Both the position numbers and the translations under genes were made by a program. Under the pieces are notes generated by a model that searched no databases, was not told where the DNA came from, and worked only from the letters and a program-made list of their open reading frames with translations. Of a DNA stretch of 64,000 nucleotides, positions 1-8,783 are shown piece by piece (position 1 is the stretch's first letter; every line of letters begins with the position of its first letter). Source of the DNA: Allorhizobium pseudoryzae (GTDB taxonomy: Bacteria > Pseudomonadota > Alphaproteobacteria > Rhizobiales > Rhizobiaceae); the NCBI RefSeq assembly GCF_011046245.1, contig NZ_CP049241.1, positions 2,496,001 through 2,560,000 of the forward strand. The letters run 5' to 3'.

Positions 1-892
1 TCGTGTCGAGCTTCACGTGGCCGAAGGCATCACGTTTGATCGCTTCACCCGCTGCCTCGCGCTCGGCAACGATCGTGTCGAGACCGGCGCCTTCGGATAC
101 GAACAGCGTCACAAAGCCGCAGGTGTCCATAATCTTGCGCAGACGGTCCGCTTCGCCCTCCAGATCGAAATGCATCTCGGGCAGGTAGAGCCCGTCGATG
201 TTCTTCATCTGTGTGTTCATCATCAGGCCCTCGACATATTCGTTGTTCCGGGTGTCCTGGATGTAGGCGCGGGCGGTGGCCGCGGTCAGCCAGCCGCAGT
301 TGCGGCCCATCACTTCGTGGATGACAAGGGTGCGGGGGGCCGCACTTTGTTCGTTGCTGACATGGTCGAAGAAGTGCGCGCCGACTTCGGCAGCGGTCCA
401 GGCGCCCAGCGTCTGGCGAATCGGGAACACGTCGTTATCGACGGTTTTGGGCAGGCCAACCACTGTCAGGTCATACCCGTTCGAGGCGAGATAGGCGGCG
501 AGGTCCGCGGCCGTGGTGTTGGTGTCGTCGCCGCCGATCGTGTGGAGGATGGTGATGCCATCGGCCGCGAGACGGTCTGCCGCGACCTTCAGCGGGTTCT
601 CGCCTTCCTTCACCAGACCACGCTTCACGCAGTCGGCGGTGTTTGTGAGCTTCACGCGGCTGTTGCCGATCGGCGAGCCGCCGTAACGGTGCAGGAGATG
701 CGCGCGCTCGCGCATGTTGGCCGTGATCTCGATTCGGTCGCCAAGCAGCAGTCCCTGGTAACCGGAGCGATAGGCCACCAGATCCAGTTCCGGCGCGATG
801 TCGCTATAGCGCTCGATCAGCCCGCCGACCGCCGATGACAGACACGGTGCAAGCCCGCCCGCGGTCAGCAATCCCACTTTCTTCTTGGCCAT
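1..892 (-). CDS. pfp: Pyrophosphate-dependent 6-phosphofructokinase, 5' part only
   Basis: The gene reads leftward from ATG at 892 and runs off the window, so only about 297 N-terminal residues are visible (the family is usually about 400). A strong Shine-Dalgarno (AAAGGAGG) lies just before the ATG. The protein begins MAKKKVGLLTAGG. It has the GGDDT motif at residues 120-124 and PKTVDND at 148-154. In this family an Asp-Asp in GGDDT and a Lys in PKT(I/V)DND mark PPi-dependent enzymes, whereas ATP-dependent PfkA has GGDGS and PGTIDND. The enzyme should phosphorylate fructose 6-phosphate to fructose 1,6-bisphosphate with PPi, reversibly, in the cytosol. The phosphodonor call rests on motifs only. 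Confidence 0.9.
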   Translation of the reverse strand, partial: MAKKKVGLLTAGGLAPCLSSAVGGLIERYSDIAPELDLVAYRSGYQGLLLGDRIEITANMRERAHLLHRYGGSPIGNSRVKLTNTADCVKRGLVKEGENPLKVAADRLAADGITILHTIGGDDTNTTAADLAAYLASNGYDLTVVGLPKTVDNDVFPIRQTLGAWTAAEVGAHFFDHVSNEQSAAPRTLVIHEVMGRNCGWLTAATARAYIQDTRNNEYVEGLMMNTQMKNIDGLYLPEMHFDLEGEADRLRKIMDTCGFVTLFVSEGAGLDTIVAEREAAGEAIKRDAFGHVKLDT

Positions 893-1234
893 CGAACCTC
901 CTTTGCGCCTACGCCGCGCTTGCCAACAAAATCGGCAAATGGATGCGACAGCCCGCCGCGGCTGTAAAGTGAATTTCTCAAGAAAATCCGGTATTTCGCC
1001 GAATTTGTGGAACGCATGTCGTTTCAATCGGTTCAATTTGCAGACAGGCTGGAACGGTACGCGGGTGATGCCGTGCGGGGCGGGAACGGCGGCCAGCTTC
1101 GTCGGATCGCGGCTGCGGCAGAATGACCGGTCGGCGATCCGCACCCCCCGGATCGTCCGTAAGATGACGAAAGATTAATTGTCGGTCGGTTCCCTGCTTC
1201 TTGCCAAGGGTTCCAGAATTTGGTCAGGTGCAGC
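893..1234. other. Intergenic region between divergent pfp and the DnaJ/TerB gene
   Basis: This 342-bp stretch must hold the promoters of the leftward pfp gene and the rightward djlA-like gene. The only clear element is the pfp Shine-Dalgarno next to 892. I saw no RNA gene, repeat or credible ORF; the short frames here lack a ribosome-binding site and recognisable content. Confidence 0.5.
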
Positions 1235-1975
1235 ATGATTTTAGATTTCGCCTGCCTTCATTTGAGTTCATTCTGGGAGCGGCTGCTCGGCAGCGTCGGC
1301 GACGCGGCCAACAATGCGCTGTCGAGAGTGATCGAAGCGATCCGCACGCTGTTCGAAGGCGATCCGGAAACCCGCCGCCAGGTGTCCTTCTCCGTCGCGA
1401 TCATCGCGCTTTCCGCCAAGATGGCCAAGGCGGATGGCGCCGTCGTGGCGTCCGAAGTGGATGCCTTCCGGCAGATCTTCGATTTCCCCGAGGAAGAAGC
1501 GAAAAACGTCGCACGTCTCTACAACCTCGCCCGTCAGGATGTGGCGGGTTACGAAGCCTATGCCGAAAAGCTCGCGAATCTGTGCGGATCGGGCGAACAC
1601 AATTGCCCGATGCTGGAAAGCGTCATCGACGGCCTGTTCCACATCGCCAAGGCGGACGGCATGGTGCACGAGAAGGAACTCGCCTTCCTGCTACGCATTG
1701 CCGAGATCTTCCGCATCGACGAAAACCATTTCCGCCGCATCATGGCGCGCCACGTGCACATTGAAGGGATTGACCCCTATCTGGTGCTGGGCGTTTCGCC
1801 CTCCGATGACTTCGCCGACATCCGCAAGCAGTATCGTCGGCTTGTCGCCGAGCATCATCCGGATAAGCTGATCGCGCGCGGCGTGCCGGAAGCGTTGCAT
1901 GCCGCCGCCAACGAGCGTATGGCCGCGCTGAACGCCGCCTATGCGGTGATTGCCAAGGAACGCAAGGCCGCATGA
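1235..1975 (+). CDS. DjlA-like co-chaperone with TerB and J domains
   Basis: A 246-residue protein. Residues about 50-165 look like a TerB (tellurite-resistance/DjlA N-terminal) helical domain, with the segment AKMAKADGAV and a second repeat AKADGMVHEKE. A C-terminal J domain from about 180 contains the diagnostic HPD tripeptide (in AEHHPDKL). J domains stimulate the ATPase of DnaK-type Hsp70s. Unlike classical DjlA, no convincing N-terminal transmembrane helix is visible, although the first 20 residues are fairly hydrophobic. ATG 1235 was chosen over the upstream TTG at 1220 because AGGTG lies just before it. The gene overlaps the next by 4 bp (ATGA), so the two are probably coupled. Confidence 0.85.
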   Translation: MILDFACLHLSSFWERLLGSVGDAANNALSRVIEAIRTLFEGDPETRRQVSFSVAIIALSAKMAKADGAVVASEVDAFRQIFDFPEEEAKNVARLYNLARQDVAGYEAYAEKLANLCGSGEHNCPMLESVIDGLFHIAKADGMVHEKELAFLLRIAEIFRIDENHFRRIMARHVHIEGIDPYLVLGVSPSDDFADIRKQYRRLVAEHHPDKLIARGVPEALHAAANERMAALNAAYAVIAKERKAA

Positions 1976-2745
1976 AGCTTATTCCTGATTATGCTGGTGC
2001 GAGGGTCGATCCCTCGCCGAACCATGGCGAACGCGTGGGCGTCGATGCGCCGGACATGATCATCCTGCATTATACCGGCATGCCGGATCACGGGCAGGCG
2101 CTCTCCTGGCTGAAGAACATCGAAAGCCAGGTGTCGTCGCATTATTTCGTCTGGCCGGACGGGCGCATTATCCAGATGGTGCCGGAGACGCGCCGGGCCT
2201 GGCATGCGGGCAAGAGCGTGTGGGCGGGCGAGAGCGACATCAATTCCCGTTCGATCGGTATCGAGATTGCCAATGCCGGTCATCCGGGCGGGCTTCCACC
2301 GTATGCGGAGGAGCAGATGGCGGCTGTCATCGCACTCACCCGGGACCTCATCGACCGCTGGCGGATTGCGCCGGAACGGGTGCTCGGCCATTCGGATGTG
2401 GCGCCGCGCCGCAAGGTCGATCCGGGCGAAAACTTCCCGTGGGATCGGCTTCACCGCGAAGGCATCGGGCACTGGGTCGAGCCTGGCCCGATCCGCAGTG
2501 GCCGTTACTTCCAGCGCGGGGAGGCGGGGCAGCCGATCGAGGCGCTGCAGGGCATGCTGGCGCTTTACGGTTACGGCATCGACATCACCGGTGAGTTCTG
2601 CGAGCGCACCGAGGGCGTGGTGGAAGCCTTCCAGCGGCATTTTCGGCCTGAGCGGGTGGACGGCATCGCCGACATGTCGACCATCGATACGCTACACCGG
2701 CTGCTGGCCGCCCTGCCGAAGTTCCAGGGCACCGACGAGGCCTAA
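1972..2745 (+). CDS. N-acetylmuramoyl-L-alanine amidase (AmiD/AmpD type) with peptidoglycan-binding domain
   Basis: A 257-residue Amidase_2/PGRP-fold zinc enzyme that cleaves the amide between N-acetylmuramic acid and the stem peptide. The probable zinc ligands are H33 (in HYTG), H140 (in GHSD) and D150 (in KVDPG), the usual AmiD/AmpD set. Residues about 175-250 form a PG_binding_1-like module. No signal peptide is obvious (it starts MKLIPDYAGA), which favours a cytoplasmic AmpD-like role in muropeptide recycling, though the binding domain is more typical of AmiD. It overlaps the chaperone gene by 4 bp. AmiD versus AmpD cannot be settled from sequence alone. Confidence 0.85.
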   Translation: MKLIPDYAGARVDPSPNHGERVGVDAPDMIILHYTGMPDHGQALSWLKNIESQVSSHYFVWPDGRIIQMVPETRRAWHAGKSVWAGESDINSRSIGIEIANAGHPGGLPPYAEEQMAAVIALTRDLIDRWRIAPERVLGHSDVAPRRKVDPGENFPWDRLHREGIGHWVEPGPIRSGRYFQRGEAGQPIEALQGMLALYGYGIDITGEFCERTEGVVEAFQRHFRPERVDGIADMSTIDTLHRLLAALPKFQGTDEA

Positions 2746-2834
2746 GGCCTGCGTCACCTTTGCAGTGGACCGTTTGCCCGTTGCGGGGTAGCCACTGACA
2801 CAAGGGAAAGACTCGGGGGAAAAGTGGGACGGCC

Positions 2835-4025
2835 ATGGCTGCGGATTTCAGGTTCATCGTCATCGGTTGCGGCATGATGGGGGCGGCGGCGGCGCGGCAT
2901 CTGTCGAAGGACGTGGACGGCGTGGCGCTGATCGGTCCCGGCGAGCCTGCCGATCCGAAGACGCATCAGGGCGTTTTCGCCAGCCATTACGACGAGGCCC
3001 GCATCACCCGTACCATCGATCCCGATCCGGTCTGGGCGCTGCTCGCCAATCGCTCCATTGCCCGTTACGGCGAGATCGAGCAGGAGAGCGGTATCTCCTT
3101 CTACCACAAGACCGGCTGCCTGATGGTGGCGCCGGAGCGCGCCAGCGGTCATGCCTATATCCGCAACATCTGTGCCGCGGCCGAGACGCTGGGCACCGGA
3201 ATCGAAGTGCTATCCCGGTCGGAGCTTCCCCGGCGTTTCCCCTACTTCGGCTTCGAGCCGGGATGCGAGGGCGTGCTGGAGGCGGGCGAGGCGGGTTACA
3301 TCAATCCCCGCGCCCTGGTTGCTGCCCAGAGCCGGATTGCCGAGCGCCAGGGCGTGCGGCGGATCACCGAAACGGTTGTCTCTGTGCGGGATGAGGGTGG
3401 TCTTGCCGTGGTGCGGACGGCGGAAGGCGGCACGTACACCGCCGAGAAGGCGCTGGTGGCGGCCGGCGGTTTTTCCATTGCGGAGAGTCTCTTGAGCGAA
3501 CCGCTTCAGATGTCGGTTTATGCGCGCACTGTTACCTTCTTCGAGATCGATGAGGGCGAGCTTGGGCGTTATGCCTGCATGCCGTCGCTGATCTACGAAC
3601 CGCGCGATCCCTCCAAGCACATCTACATGCTGCCACCGGTGCGCTATCCGGACGGCAAGGTCTACCTCAAGATCGGCGGCGATCAGGACGACGTGATCCT
3701 GACGGGCGACGCCGAGATGCGCGCCTGGTTCCGCACCGGCGGACGCGAGGCGGTGCGCGACCATCATCTTGCCATCATGGAGCACCTGGTGCCCGGCCTT
3801 GACCGCACCCGTGTCTCGACCGGTGCCTGTGTCGTGTCGAAGACGCCGAGCGGCTATCCGATCATTGCCCCGACATCTTCGCCGAGGATCGCACTCCTGA
3901 CCGGCGGCTGCGGCGCGGCGGCCAAGAGCTCCGACGAAATCGGCAGGCTCGGTGCGCAACTGCTCCTGAACGGGCAGATCGAGGATGAGCCCTATCCGGT
4001 GCCGTTTTCGGCGAGCTTCGGGTAA
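2835..4025 (+). CDS. FAD-dependent oxidoreductase, SolA/sarcosine oxidase-like (DAO family)
   Basis: A 396-residue flavoprotein with an N-terminal Rossmann motif (GCGMMG, residues 11-16) followed by the DAO fold. Length and start resemble monomeric sarcosine oxidase and N-methyltryptophan oxidase, which oxidise secondary amines and release H2O2. A C-terminal TGGCGAAAKSSDEIG segment fits the second FAD-contacting loop of the family. The start at 2835 follows a purine-rich stretch, GGGAAAAGTGGG. The gene stands alone, 89 bp after the amidase and just before RNase P RNA. The substrate is unknown. Confidence 0.8.
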   Translation: MAADFRFIVIGCGMMGAAAARHLSKDVDGVALIGPGEPADPKTHQGVFASHYDEARITRTIDPDPVWALLANRSIARYGEIEQESGISFYHKTGCLMVAPERASGHAYIRNICAAAETLGTGIEVLSRSELPRRFPYFGFEPGCEGVLEAGEAGYINPRALVAAQSRIAERQGVRRITETVVSVRDEGGLAVVRTAEGGTYTAEKALVAAGGFSIAESLLSEPLQMSVYARTVTFFEIDEGELGRYACMPSLIYEPRDPSKHIYMLPPVRYPDGKVYLKIGGDQDDVILTGDAEMRAWFRTGGREAVRDHHLAIMEHLVPGLDRTRVSTGACVVSKTPSGYPIIAPTSSPRIALLTGGCGAAAKSSDEIGRLGAQLLLNGQIEDEPYPVPFSASFG

Positions 4026-4077
4026 ATCACTGAGCCGCGGCACTTTCATTCGCCCCACAAACCGTCTAAGGAGCCCC

Positions 4078-4513
4078 TGCCAGTTGGCCGGGCAGCCGCG
4101 CTTTACCAATGCCGAAAGGCGGTAGGGTGAGGAAAGTCCGGGCTCCACGGAAATACGGTGCCGGATAACGTCCGGCGGGGGCGACCCCAGGGAAAGTGCC
4201 ACAGAAAGGAAACCGCCCCGCCTGCTGTCCTGCTCTTCGATCCGGAGCAGGAGAGCTGGCGGGGTAAGGGTGAAAGGGTGGGGTAAGAGCCCACCGCGGG
4301 CCTGGCAACAGGGACGGCAAGGTAAACCCCACCGGGAGCAAGACCGAATAGGGATGACGCGGGTGCCGCTTGCGGCACTACAGCCTGTTTCCGGGCCAGT
4401 CATCCGGGTGGGTTGCGTGAGGCAACGTGCAAACGTTGTCCCAGATGAATGGCTGCCACGTTCCGGCGTTCGCGTCGGTGCCATACAGAACCCGGCTTAC
4501 AGGCCAACTGGCG
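4078..4513 (+). ncRNA. rnpB: RNase P RNA (bacterial class A)
   Basis: This is the catalytic RNA of RNase P, which matures tRNA 5' ends. Helix P1 is directly visible: bases 4080-4089 pair perfectly with 4502-4511, and one more GC pair plus a wobble extend it to 4078/4513. The universally conserved core is present: the GAGGAAAGTCCGGGCTCC block at about 4129-4146, AGGGAAAGTGCCACAGAAA at 4189-4207, and the 3' ACCCGGCTTACAGGCC segment. The length of about 436 nt is normal for alphaproteobacteria. Exact ends are inferred from P1. It lies between the amine oxidase gene and the mraZ leader. Confidence 0.97.
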
Positions 4514-4676
4514 ATTTCAATTTTGAATAGAAGCAACCACAGGGCGGTTTCGCCGGGCGTGGGGAGCGGGTGCTTGGCACAGCGCCAGCCTCCTTTCGGC
4601 AGGCTGCGATTTCACGTTTGGCGTGTGTCGACGGTTGCCGCTGCTGTAGATGTTCACGCTAATGTGTATCTGTTCC

Positions 4677-4754
4677 CAAAGGGTTAGTGGCGGATTTGGC
4701 GCGGTTGCAGTGCACATATGACGCGTGCAGAGGCCGTGTCCCGCTAACCCTTTG
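4677..4754. repeat. 14-bp inverted repeat in the mraZ leader
   Basis: CAAAGGGTTAGTGG at 4677-4690 is the reverse complement of CCGCTAACCCTTTG at 4741-4754 with one mismatch, which would be a G-U pair in RNA. The loop is 50 nt. It could be a long stem in a leader RNA or paired protein-binding half-sites. Confidence 0.6.
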
Positions 4755-4765
4755 TTAAACTTAAC
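4744..4765 (+). promoter_or_regulatory. Possible CtrA-binding site upstream of mraZ
   Basis: CTAA at 4744-4747, a 7-base spacer and TTAA at 4755-4758 match the CtrA consensus TTAA-N7-TTAA at 7 of 8 positions. A further TTAAC follows at 4761-4765. CtrA is the cell-cycle master regulator of alphaproteobacteria. The site call is inference from motif and position only. Confidence 0.35.
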
Positions 4766-4808
4766 GGCTTATAAATATTTCAGGCTGCCGCGTCTCCGTG
4801 TGGCGGCT

Positions 4809-4843
4809 TCCCATTGACGCCCATATGGTCCCATGGTATCCCA
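4809..4843 (-). promoter_or_regulatory. Array of four MraZ-box-like motifs
   Basis: Reading the plus strand, TCCCA (4809-4813), GCCCA (4819-4823), TCCCA (4829-4833) and TCCCA (4839-4843) recur at exactly 10-bp intervals. On the minus strand this is TGGGA-N5-TGGGA-N5-TGGGC-N5-TGGGA. MraZ of E. coli is known to bind TGGGN direct repeats separated by 5 bp near its own promoter. The array lies about 180 bp before the mraZ start, so autoregulation is the natural reading. Confidence 0.7.
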
Positions 4844-5019
4844 AAATCACACTGCAAGCGGGCAATCAGTTGCCCTTTCATCGGACAGTAGCGGGCCGGT
4901 TCCATCACGGAACATTGGGCGGAGGTCTCTTCGCCTGAGCGGTCGGGTTGTGTCCTTTGGCGTGCGTGGTGCGGGGCGCGTGCGTGTCCTGTCATTTTGT
5001 GGGGCGGATGTTTGGCGTC

Positions 5020-5460
5020 ATGAACCGCTTCTTGTCCAATGCGACGAACAAGATCGATGCGAAGGGCCGGGTCTCCGTGCCTGCTCCCTTTCGTGCGGTC
5101 ATCGCGCAGCGGAATATCCAGGAGCTTTACTGTCTCCAGGATCTTGTCTTTCCGGCGATCAGCGTCGGTGGTCCGGATCTGCTCGAGCGTTACGAGCGGC
5201 AGATCGCGTCCGCCGATCCGTTCTCGCCGGAGGCGAATGCGATGTCGCTGCTGGTTCACGGTGGCGGCGTCTTCATGCGGCTCGATGCGGAGGGCCGTCT
5301 CATGGTCACGGATTTCATCCGGGACTTCACCGGCATCACGACAGAGGTCTCCTTTGTCGGGCGGTCGGATCATTTTCAGCTTTGGCAGCCGCAGGCGTTT
5401 CACGAGGCGCAGGCGGCGGCGCGAGAGGGTCGAGCCCGGTTTGGGGCGCGGTCCACTTGA
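5020..5460 (+). CDS. mraZ: MraZ transcriptional regulator of the dcw cluster
   Basis: A 146-residue protein of two SpoVT/AbrB-like MraZ repeats: the N-terminal copy has [16 protein letters not shown] and the second [16 protein letters not shown]. MraZ is the first gene of the cluster in many bacteria and binds DNA as a ring-shaped oligomer to control it. Two ATGs are possible (5008 and 5020). I chose 5020 because [10 protein letters not shown] fits the family start, and GGGGCGG lies upstream, although the 12-base spacing is long. It is followed 14 bp later by rsmH. Confidence 0.93.
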   Translation: MNRFLSNATNKIDAKGRVSVPAPFRAVIAQRNIQELYCLQDLVFPAISVGGPDLLERYERQIASADPFSPEANAMSLLVHGGGVFMRLDAEGRLMVTDFIRDFTGITTEVSFVGRSDHFQLWQPQAFHEAQAAAREGRARFGARST

Positions 5461-5474
5461 AACAGGGGACCGGA

Positions 5475-6500
5475 ATGGCGGCGAATCTTGGCGACGGAGT
5501 TTCCGAGGCTGATGGCGGACCGGTCCGCCACATTCCGGTGATGCTGGAGGAGGTGCTGTCCAGCCTTTCTCCCGCGCCTGGCAAGGTTATCCTAGATGGT
5601 ACCTTTGGCGCGGGTGGTTATACCCGCGCCATTCTTGCCTGCGGCGCCAACGTCATTGCGCTTGATCGTGATCCCAATGCGATTGCCGGCGGTCAGGCGC
5701 TGGTGGCGGAATCACAAGGCCGCCTGACGCTCGTTCCGACACAATTTTCGGCGCTTGCCGAGCATGCCCCGGCCGATGGCCTCGACGGCGTCGTGCTCGA
5801 TATCGGTGTCTCCTCCATGCAGATCGACGAGGCTGAGCGCGGCTTCTCCTTCCAGAGGAACGGACCGCTCGACATGCGCATGTCGGCCTCCGGCGTGTCA
5901 GCTGCCGATGTCGTCAATCGCGCCAAGGCGGGTGATCTTGCCCGCATCTTCGGTTTTCTCGGCGAGGAAAAGCAGGCGGGCCGGATTGCGCGCGCCATCG
6001 AGAAGCGCCGCGCGACGGAGCCGTTTTCCACCACGCGCGACCTTGCCAACCTCATCGAGAGCGTCAATCCGCGCAAGGCCAAGGACAAGATCCACCCGGC
6101 GACACGCGTCTTCCAGGCGCTGCGCATCTTCGTCAATGATGAGCTCGGCGAGTTGGCTCGTGCGCTGTTTGCCGCCGAACGCGCTTTGAAGCCCGGCGGC
6201 CGGCTGGTGATCGTCAGCTTCCATTCGCTGGAGGATCGCATCGTCAAGCGCTACCTCGCCGATCGCTCCGGCAAGGCTGCGGGTTCCCGGCACCTGCCGA
6301 TGGTGGAGGACAAGCCTGCCGTCTTCGAACCGGTCGGCAAGGGCATGATGTCGGCCTCGAAGGACGAGGCGGAGGTCAATCCGCGCGCCCGGTCCGCCAA
6401 GCTGCGCGCCGCCTTCCGGACGGCTGCACCGGCGCGCCCGGCGGATTTCTCAATCTTCGACCTTCCCGAACTCGCCAGCCTCGACAAGTTGGGAGCCTGA
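5475..6500 (+). CDS. rsmH: 16S rRNA (cytosine-1402-N4)-methyltransferase
   Basis: A 341-residue MraW/RsmH protein that methylates N4 of C1402 in the decoding centre of 16S rRNA using S-adenosylmethionine. Visible marks are the N-terminal HIPVML (residues 19-24), the SAM-binding loop [14 protein letters not shown] from residue 41, the [11 protein letters not shown] segment, and the C-terminal [13 protein letters not shown] block typical of the family. The start ATG at 5475 follows AACAGGGGACCGGA. The open frame extends far upstream but has no family content before 5475. It sits between mraZ and ftsL, its normal place. Confidence 0.96.
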   Translation: MAANLGDGVSEADGGPVRHIPVMLEEVLSSLSPAPGKVILDGTFGAGGYTRAILACGANVIALDRDPNAIAGGQALVAESQGRLTLVPTQFSALAEHAPADGLDGVVLDIGVSSMQIDEAERGFSFQRNGPLDMRMSASGVSAADVVNRAKAGDLARIFGFLGEEKQAGRIARAIEKRRATEPFSTTRDLANLIESVNPRKAKDKIHPATRVFQALRIFVNDELGELARALFAAERALKPGGRLVIVSFHSLEDRIVKRYLADRSGKAAGSRHLPMVEDKPAVFEPVGKGMMSASKDEAEVNPRARSAKLRAAFRTAAPARPADFSIFDLPELASLDKLGA

Positions 6501-6502
6501 TC

Positions 6503-6973
6503 ATGCTGAGAAGTTTCGACTTCATTCTCATCGGCGTCATGACGGCCACCGCCGTGGTGACCTATACGATCAAGCACAAGGCCGAACTCAAGCTGGAGGA
6601 GGTGCATCGCCTCGAAAGCGAGATCAAGCTCGAGCGCGATACGATCGATCTTCTGAAGGCCGACTGGGCGCTGCTGACGCAGCCGAACCGCCTGCACCGG
6701 CTGATCAACGTCTACCAATCCGAACTCGATCTCGTTCCGACGGCGCCGACACAGCTCGCCATGCCGAAGGAACTGCCGATGCCGAAATCGCAGTTGCCGC
6801 AACCCGAAACGACGATCGAGCAATTGATCGCCGGCGTTGATCCGGAAGTGCGCGCAGCCATCCGCGGTGTCGACAAGGCGAAGGCGACCAAGGCCGCATC
6901 GACCGTGCCGGTTCCCCTGCCGCGGGCAGCGAGATCAATCGATGTCATTTCTACAGGATCGGTGGAGGACTAA
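6503..6973 (+). CDS. ftsL: Cell division protein FtsL
   Basis: A 156-residue bitopic membrane protein with one transmembrane segment near the N terminus (about residues 5-21) followed by a helical coiled-coil region (about 25-60, LEEVHRLESEIKLERDTIDLLK). FtsL normally forms a complex with FtsB and FtsQ and recruits FtsW/FtsI. Sequence conservation is weak in this family, so the call leans on topology and on position between rsmH and ftsI. The last third is Pro/Ala-rich and longer than in enterobacterial FtsL. The gene starts 2 bp after the rsmH stop, and its stop overlaps the ftsI start by 1 bp (TAATG). Confidence 0.85.
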   Translation: MLRSFDFILIGVMTATAVVTYTIKHKAELKLEEVHRLESEIKLERDTIDLLKADWALLTQPNRLHRLINVYQSELDLVPTAPTQLAMPKELPMPKSQLPQPETTIEQLIAGVDPEVRAAIRGVDKAKATKAASTVPVPLPRAARSIDVISTGSVED

Positions 6974-8718
6974 TGGCTTTCCTTTCGCGGATCATGGTGC
7001 TGAAGAGCAGGGCACATTTTTCGGCCGGCGCCAACGGCATCCGTGCCGGTTCGGCCGGTGCGAAGTTCGAGGGGTCTCGCAAGCGCAAAGCGACCCAGGC
7101 CCGCACGCGCATTGGCCTGATCATGGTTGCCTTCGTGGCCTTTTACGGCGTGATCGGCGCGCGCCTCACTTATTACGGGCTGCGCGAACCGGAAACGACG
7201 TCGAGCATCATGCCGGCGGACCGGTTGATGGCGTCGCGTCCGGACATTCTCGATCGCAACGGCGAGGTTCTCGCCACCGACATTCGCACCGTCTCGCTGT
7301 TTGCCGAACCGCACAAGATCGTTGATGCGGACGAAGTGATCGAGAAGCTGCGCACCGTCCTGCCGGATATCGATGCCAAGCAGATCTATGGCAAGCTGCG
7401 CTCCAATTCCCGCTTCCAGTGGCTGCGCCGGCAGCTGACGCCGAAGCAGCAGAGCGAAATCCTGGCGCTCGGCATTCCGGGCATCGGCTTCCGCCCGGAA
7501 AAGCGGCGCTTCTATCCGGGTGGCGCGACGGCGGCCCATATCGTCGGTTACGTCAACATCGACAATCGCGGCGTCGCCGGCATGGAGCGTTACATCGACA
7601 GCCAGGGTCTCGCGGATCTTGCCGCCGTCGGCATGACGAGCAGCCAGCCGCTGGAGCCGGTGAAGCTCTCGATCGACGTGCGCGTGCAGGCGATTCTGCG
7701 CGACGTGCTCACCTCCTCGATCACCAAGTTCAAGGCCAAGGGGGCGGGCGGCGTGGTGCTTGATGCCCATACCGGCGAAATCCTCGCCATGTCCTCCGTG
7801 CCGGATTTCGATCCGAATGATCCGGCCGCCGGCGGCGAAGAAGGCTGGCTCAACCGCATGTCGAACGGCACGTTCGAAATGGGTTCCACCTTCAAGTCGT
7901 TCACGCTCGCCATGGCGCTGGACAGCGGCAAGGTGAAGATGACCGACAGTTTCGATGCGCGCTATCCGATCAAGATTGGCGGCTTCACCATCAAGGATTT
8001 CCACGGCAAGGGGCGCTTCCTCACCGTGCCGGAAGTGTTCCAGTATTCCTCCAACATCGGCACGGCCAAGATGGCCGACGTGGTCGGCATCGACGGCCAC
8101 AAGGCCTTCCTCACCAAGCTGGGCCTTTTGACACGGATGCAGACGGAACTGCCGGAAGTGGCGATGCCGAGCCAGCCGCGTGAATGGAAGAAGATCAACT
8201 CGGTGACGATCTCCTTCGGCCATGGTGTCTCCACCACGCCGCTGCAGACGGCGGTGGCCGGTGCGGCGCTGGTCAATGGCGGCAAGCTGATCGAACCGAC
8301 TTTCCTGCCGCGCAACGAAGTGCAGGCGGAATCGGCCGCCACGCAGGTGATCAAGCCGACCACCAGCGACAACATGCGCTGGCTGTTCGAGTGGAACGGC
8401 GTCAACGGGTCGGGCAAGAACGCGCTGGTGCCGGGTTTTGACGTGGGTGGCAAGACGGGGACGGCCGACAAGGTCATCAACGGCCGTTACAACCACGACC
8501 ACAACTTCAACGCCTTCCTTGCGGCCTTCCCGATCTACCATCCGAAATATGTCGTGCTGACCTTCATTGACGATCCGCGCAGCGAAACGGACCGCGCGGT
8601 GCTCGCCGGAAACAGCGCAGCACCGATGGTCAAGGAGATCATTTCCCGTTCGGCGGCGATTCTCGGTGTAAAACCGCGCTTCGGTGAGAACGGCTCCGCC
8701 ATGCTTGTGTCCTATTAG
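6973..8718 (+). CDS. ftsI: Septal peptidoglycan transpeptidase FtsI (PBP3)
   Basis: A 581-residue class B penicillin-binding protein. After a basic cytoplasmic tail comes one transmembrane helix (about 47-66), then the PBP dimer domain and the transpeptidase domain. The active-site motifs are intact: S305-T-F-K308, S359-S-N361 and K494-T-G-T. It cross-links septal peptidoglycan with FtsW as glycosyltransferase partner. The cytoplasmic tail of about 45 residues is somewhat longer than in E. coli and rich in Arg/Lys. It overlaps ftsL by one base; murE follows after 65 bp. Confidence 0.96.
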   Translation: MAFLSRIMVLKSRAHFSAGANGIRAGSAGAKFEGSRKRKATQARTRIGLIMVAFVAFYGVIGARLTYYGLREPETTSSIMPADRLMASRPDILDRNGEVLATDIRTVSLFAEPHKIVDADEVIEKLRTVLPDIDAKQIYGKLRSNSRFQWLRRQLTPKQQSEILALGIPGIGFRPEKRRFYPGGATAAHIVGYVNIDNRGVAGMERYIDSQGLADLAAVGMTSSQPLEPVKLSIDVRVQAILRDVLTSSITKFKAKGAGGVVLDAHTGEILAMSSVPDFDPNDPAAGGEEGWLNRMSNGTFEMGSTFKSFTLAMALDSGKVKMTDSFDARYPIKIGGFTIKDFHGKGRFLTVPEVFQYSSNIGTAKMADVVGIDGHKAFLTKLGLLTRMQTELPEVAMPSQPREWKKINSVTISFGHGVSTTPLQTAVAGAALVNGGKLIEPTFLPRNEVQAESAATQVIKPTTSDNMRWLFEWNGVNGSGKNALVPGFDVGGKTGTADKVINGRYNHDHNFNAFLAAFPIYHPKYVVLTFIDDPRSETDRAVLAGNSAAPMVKEIISRSAAILGVKPRFGENGSAMLVSY

Positions 8719-8783
8719 GACATAATGAATGGACCCGACGATTCGCGGCCCTAGATCAGGCCGCAGCGCGAGAGAGGGTGCCT

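Larger units (their letters stand above)
4515..5019 (+). promoter_or_regulatory. Long leader between rnpB and mraZ
   Basis: These 505 bp carry no credible gene. They hold a small hairpin (CAGCCT 4586-4591 with AGGCTG 4601-4606), a 14-bp inverted repeat (4677-4690 with 4741-4754), a CtrA-like site near 4744-4758, a small palindrome GTTAAACTTAAC (4754-4765), and four 10-bp-spaced MraZ-box-like motifs (4809-4843). The mraZ promoter itself should be here, but I could not assign -35/-10 boxes with confidence. Confidence 0.6.

Noticed and set aside
893..1234. Short forward frame (885-1178) as a gene
   Set aside because: Overlaps the pfp start region, has no ribosome-binding site and no recognisable content.
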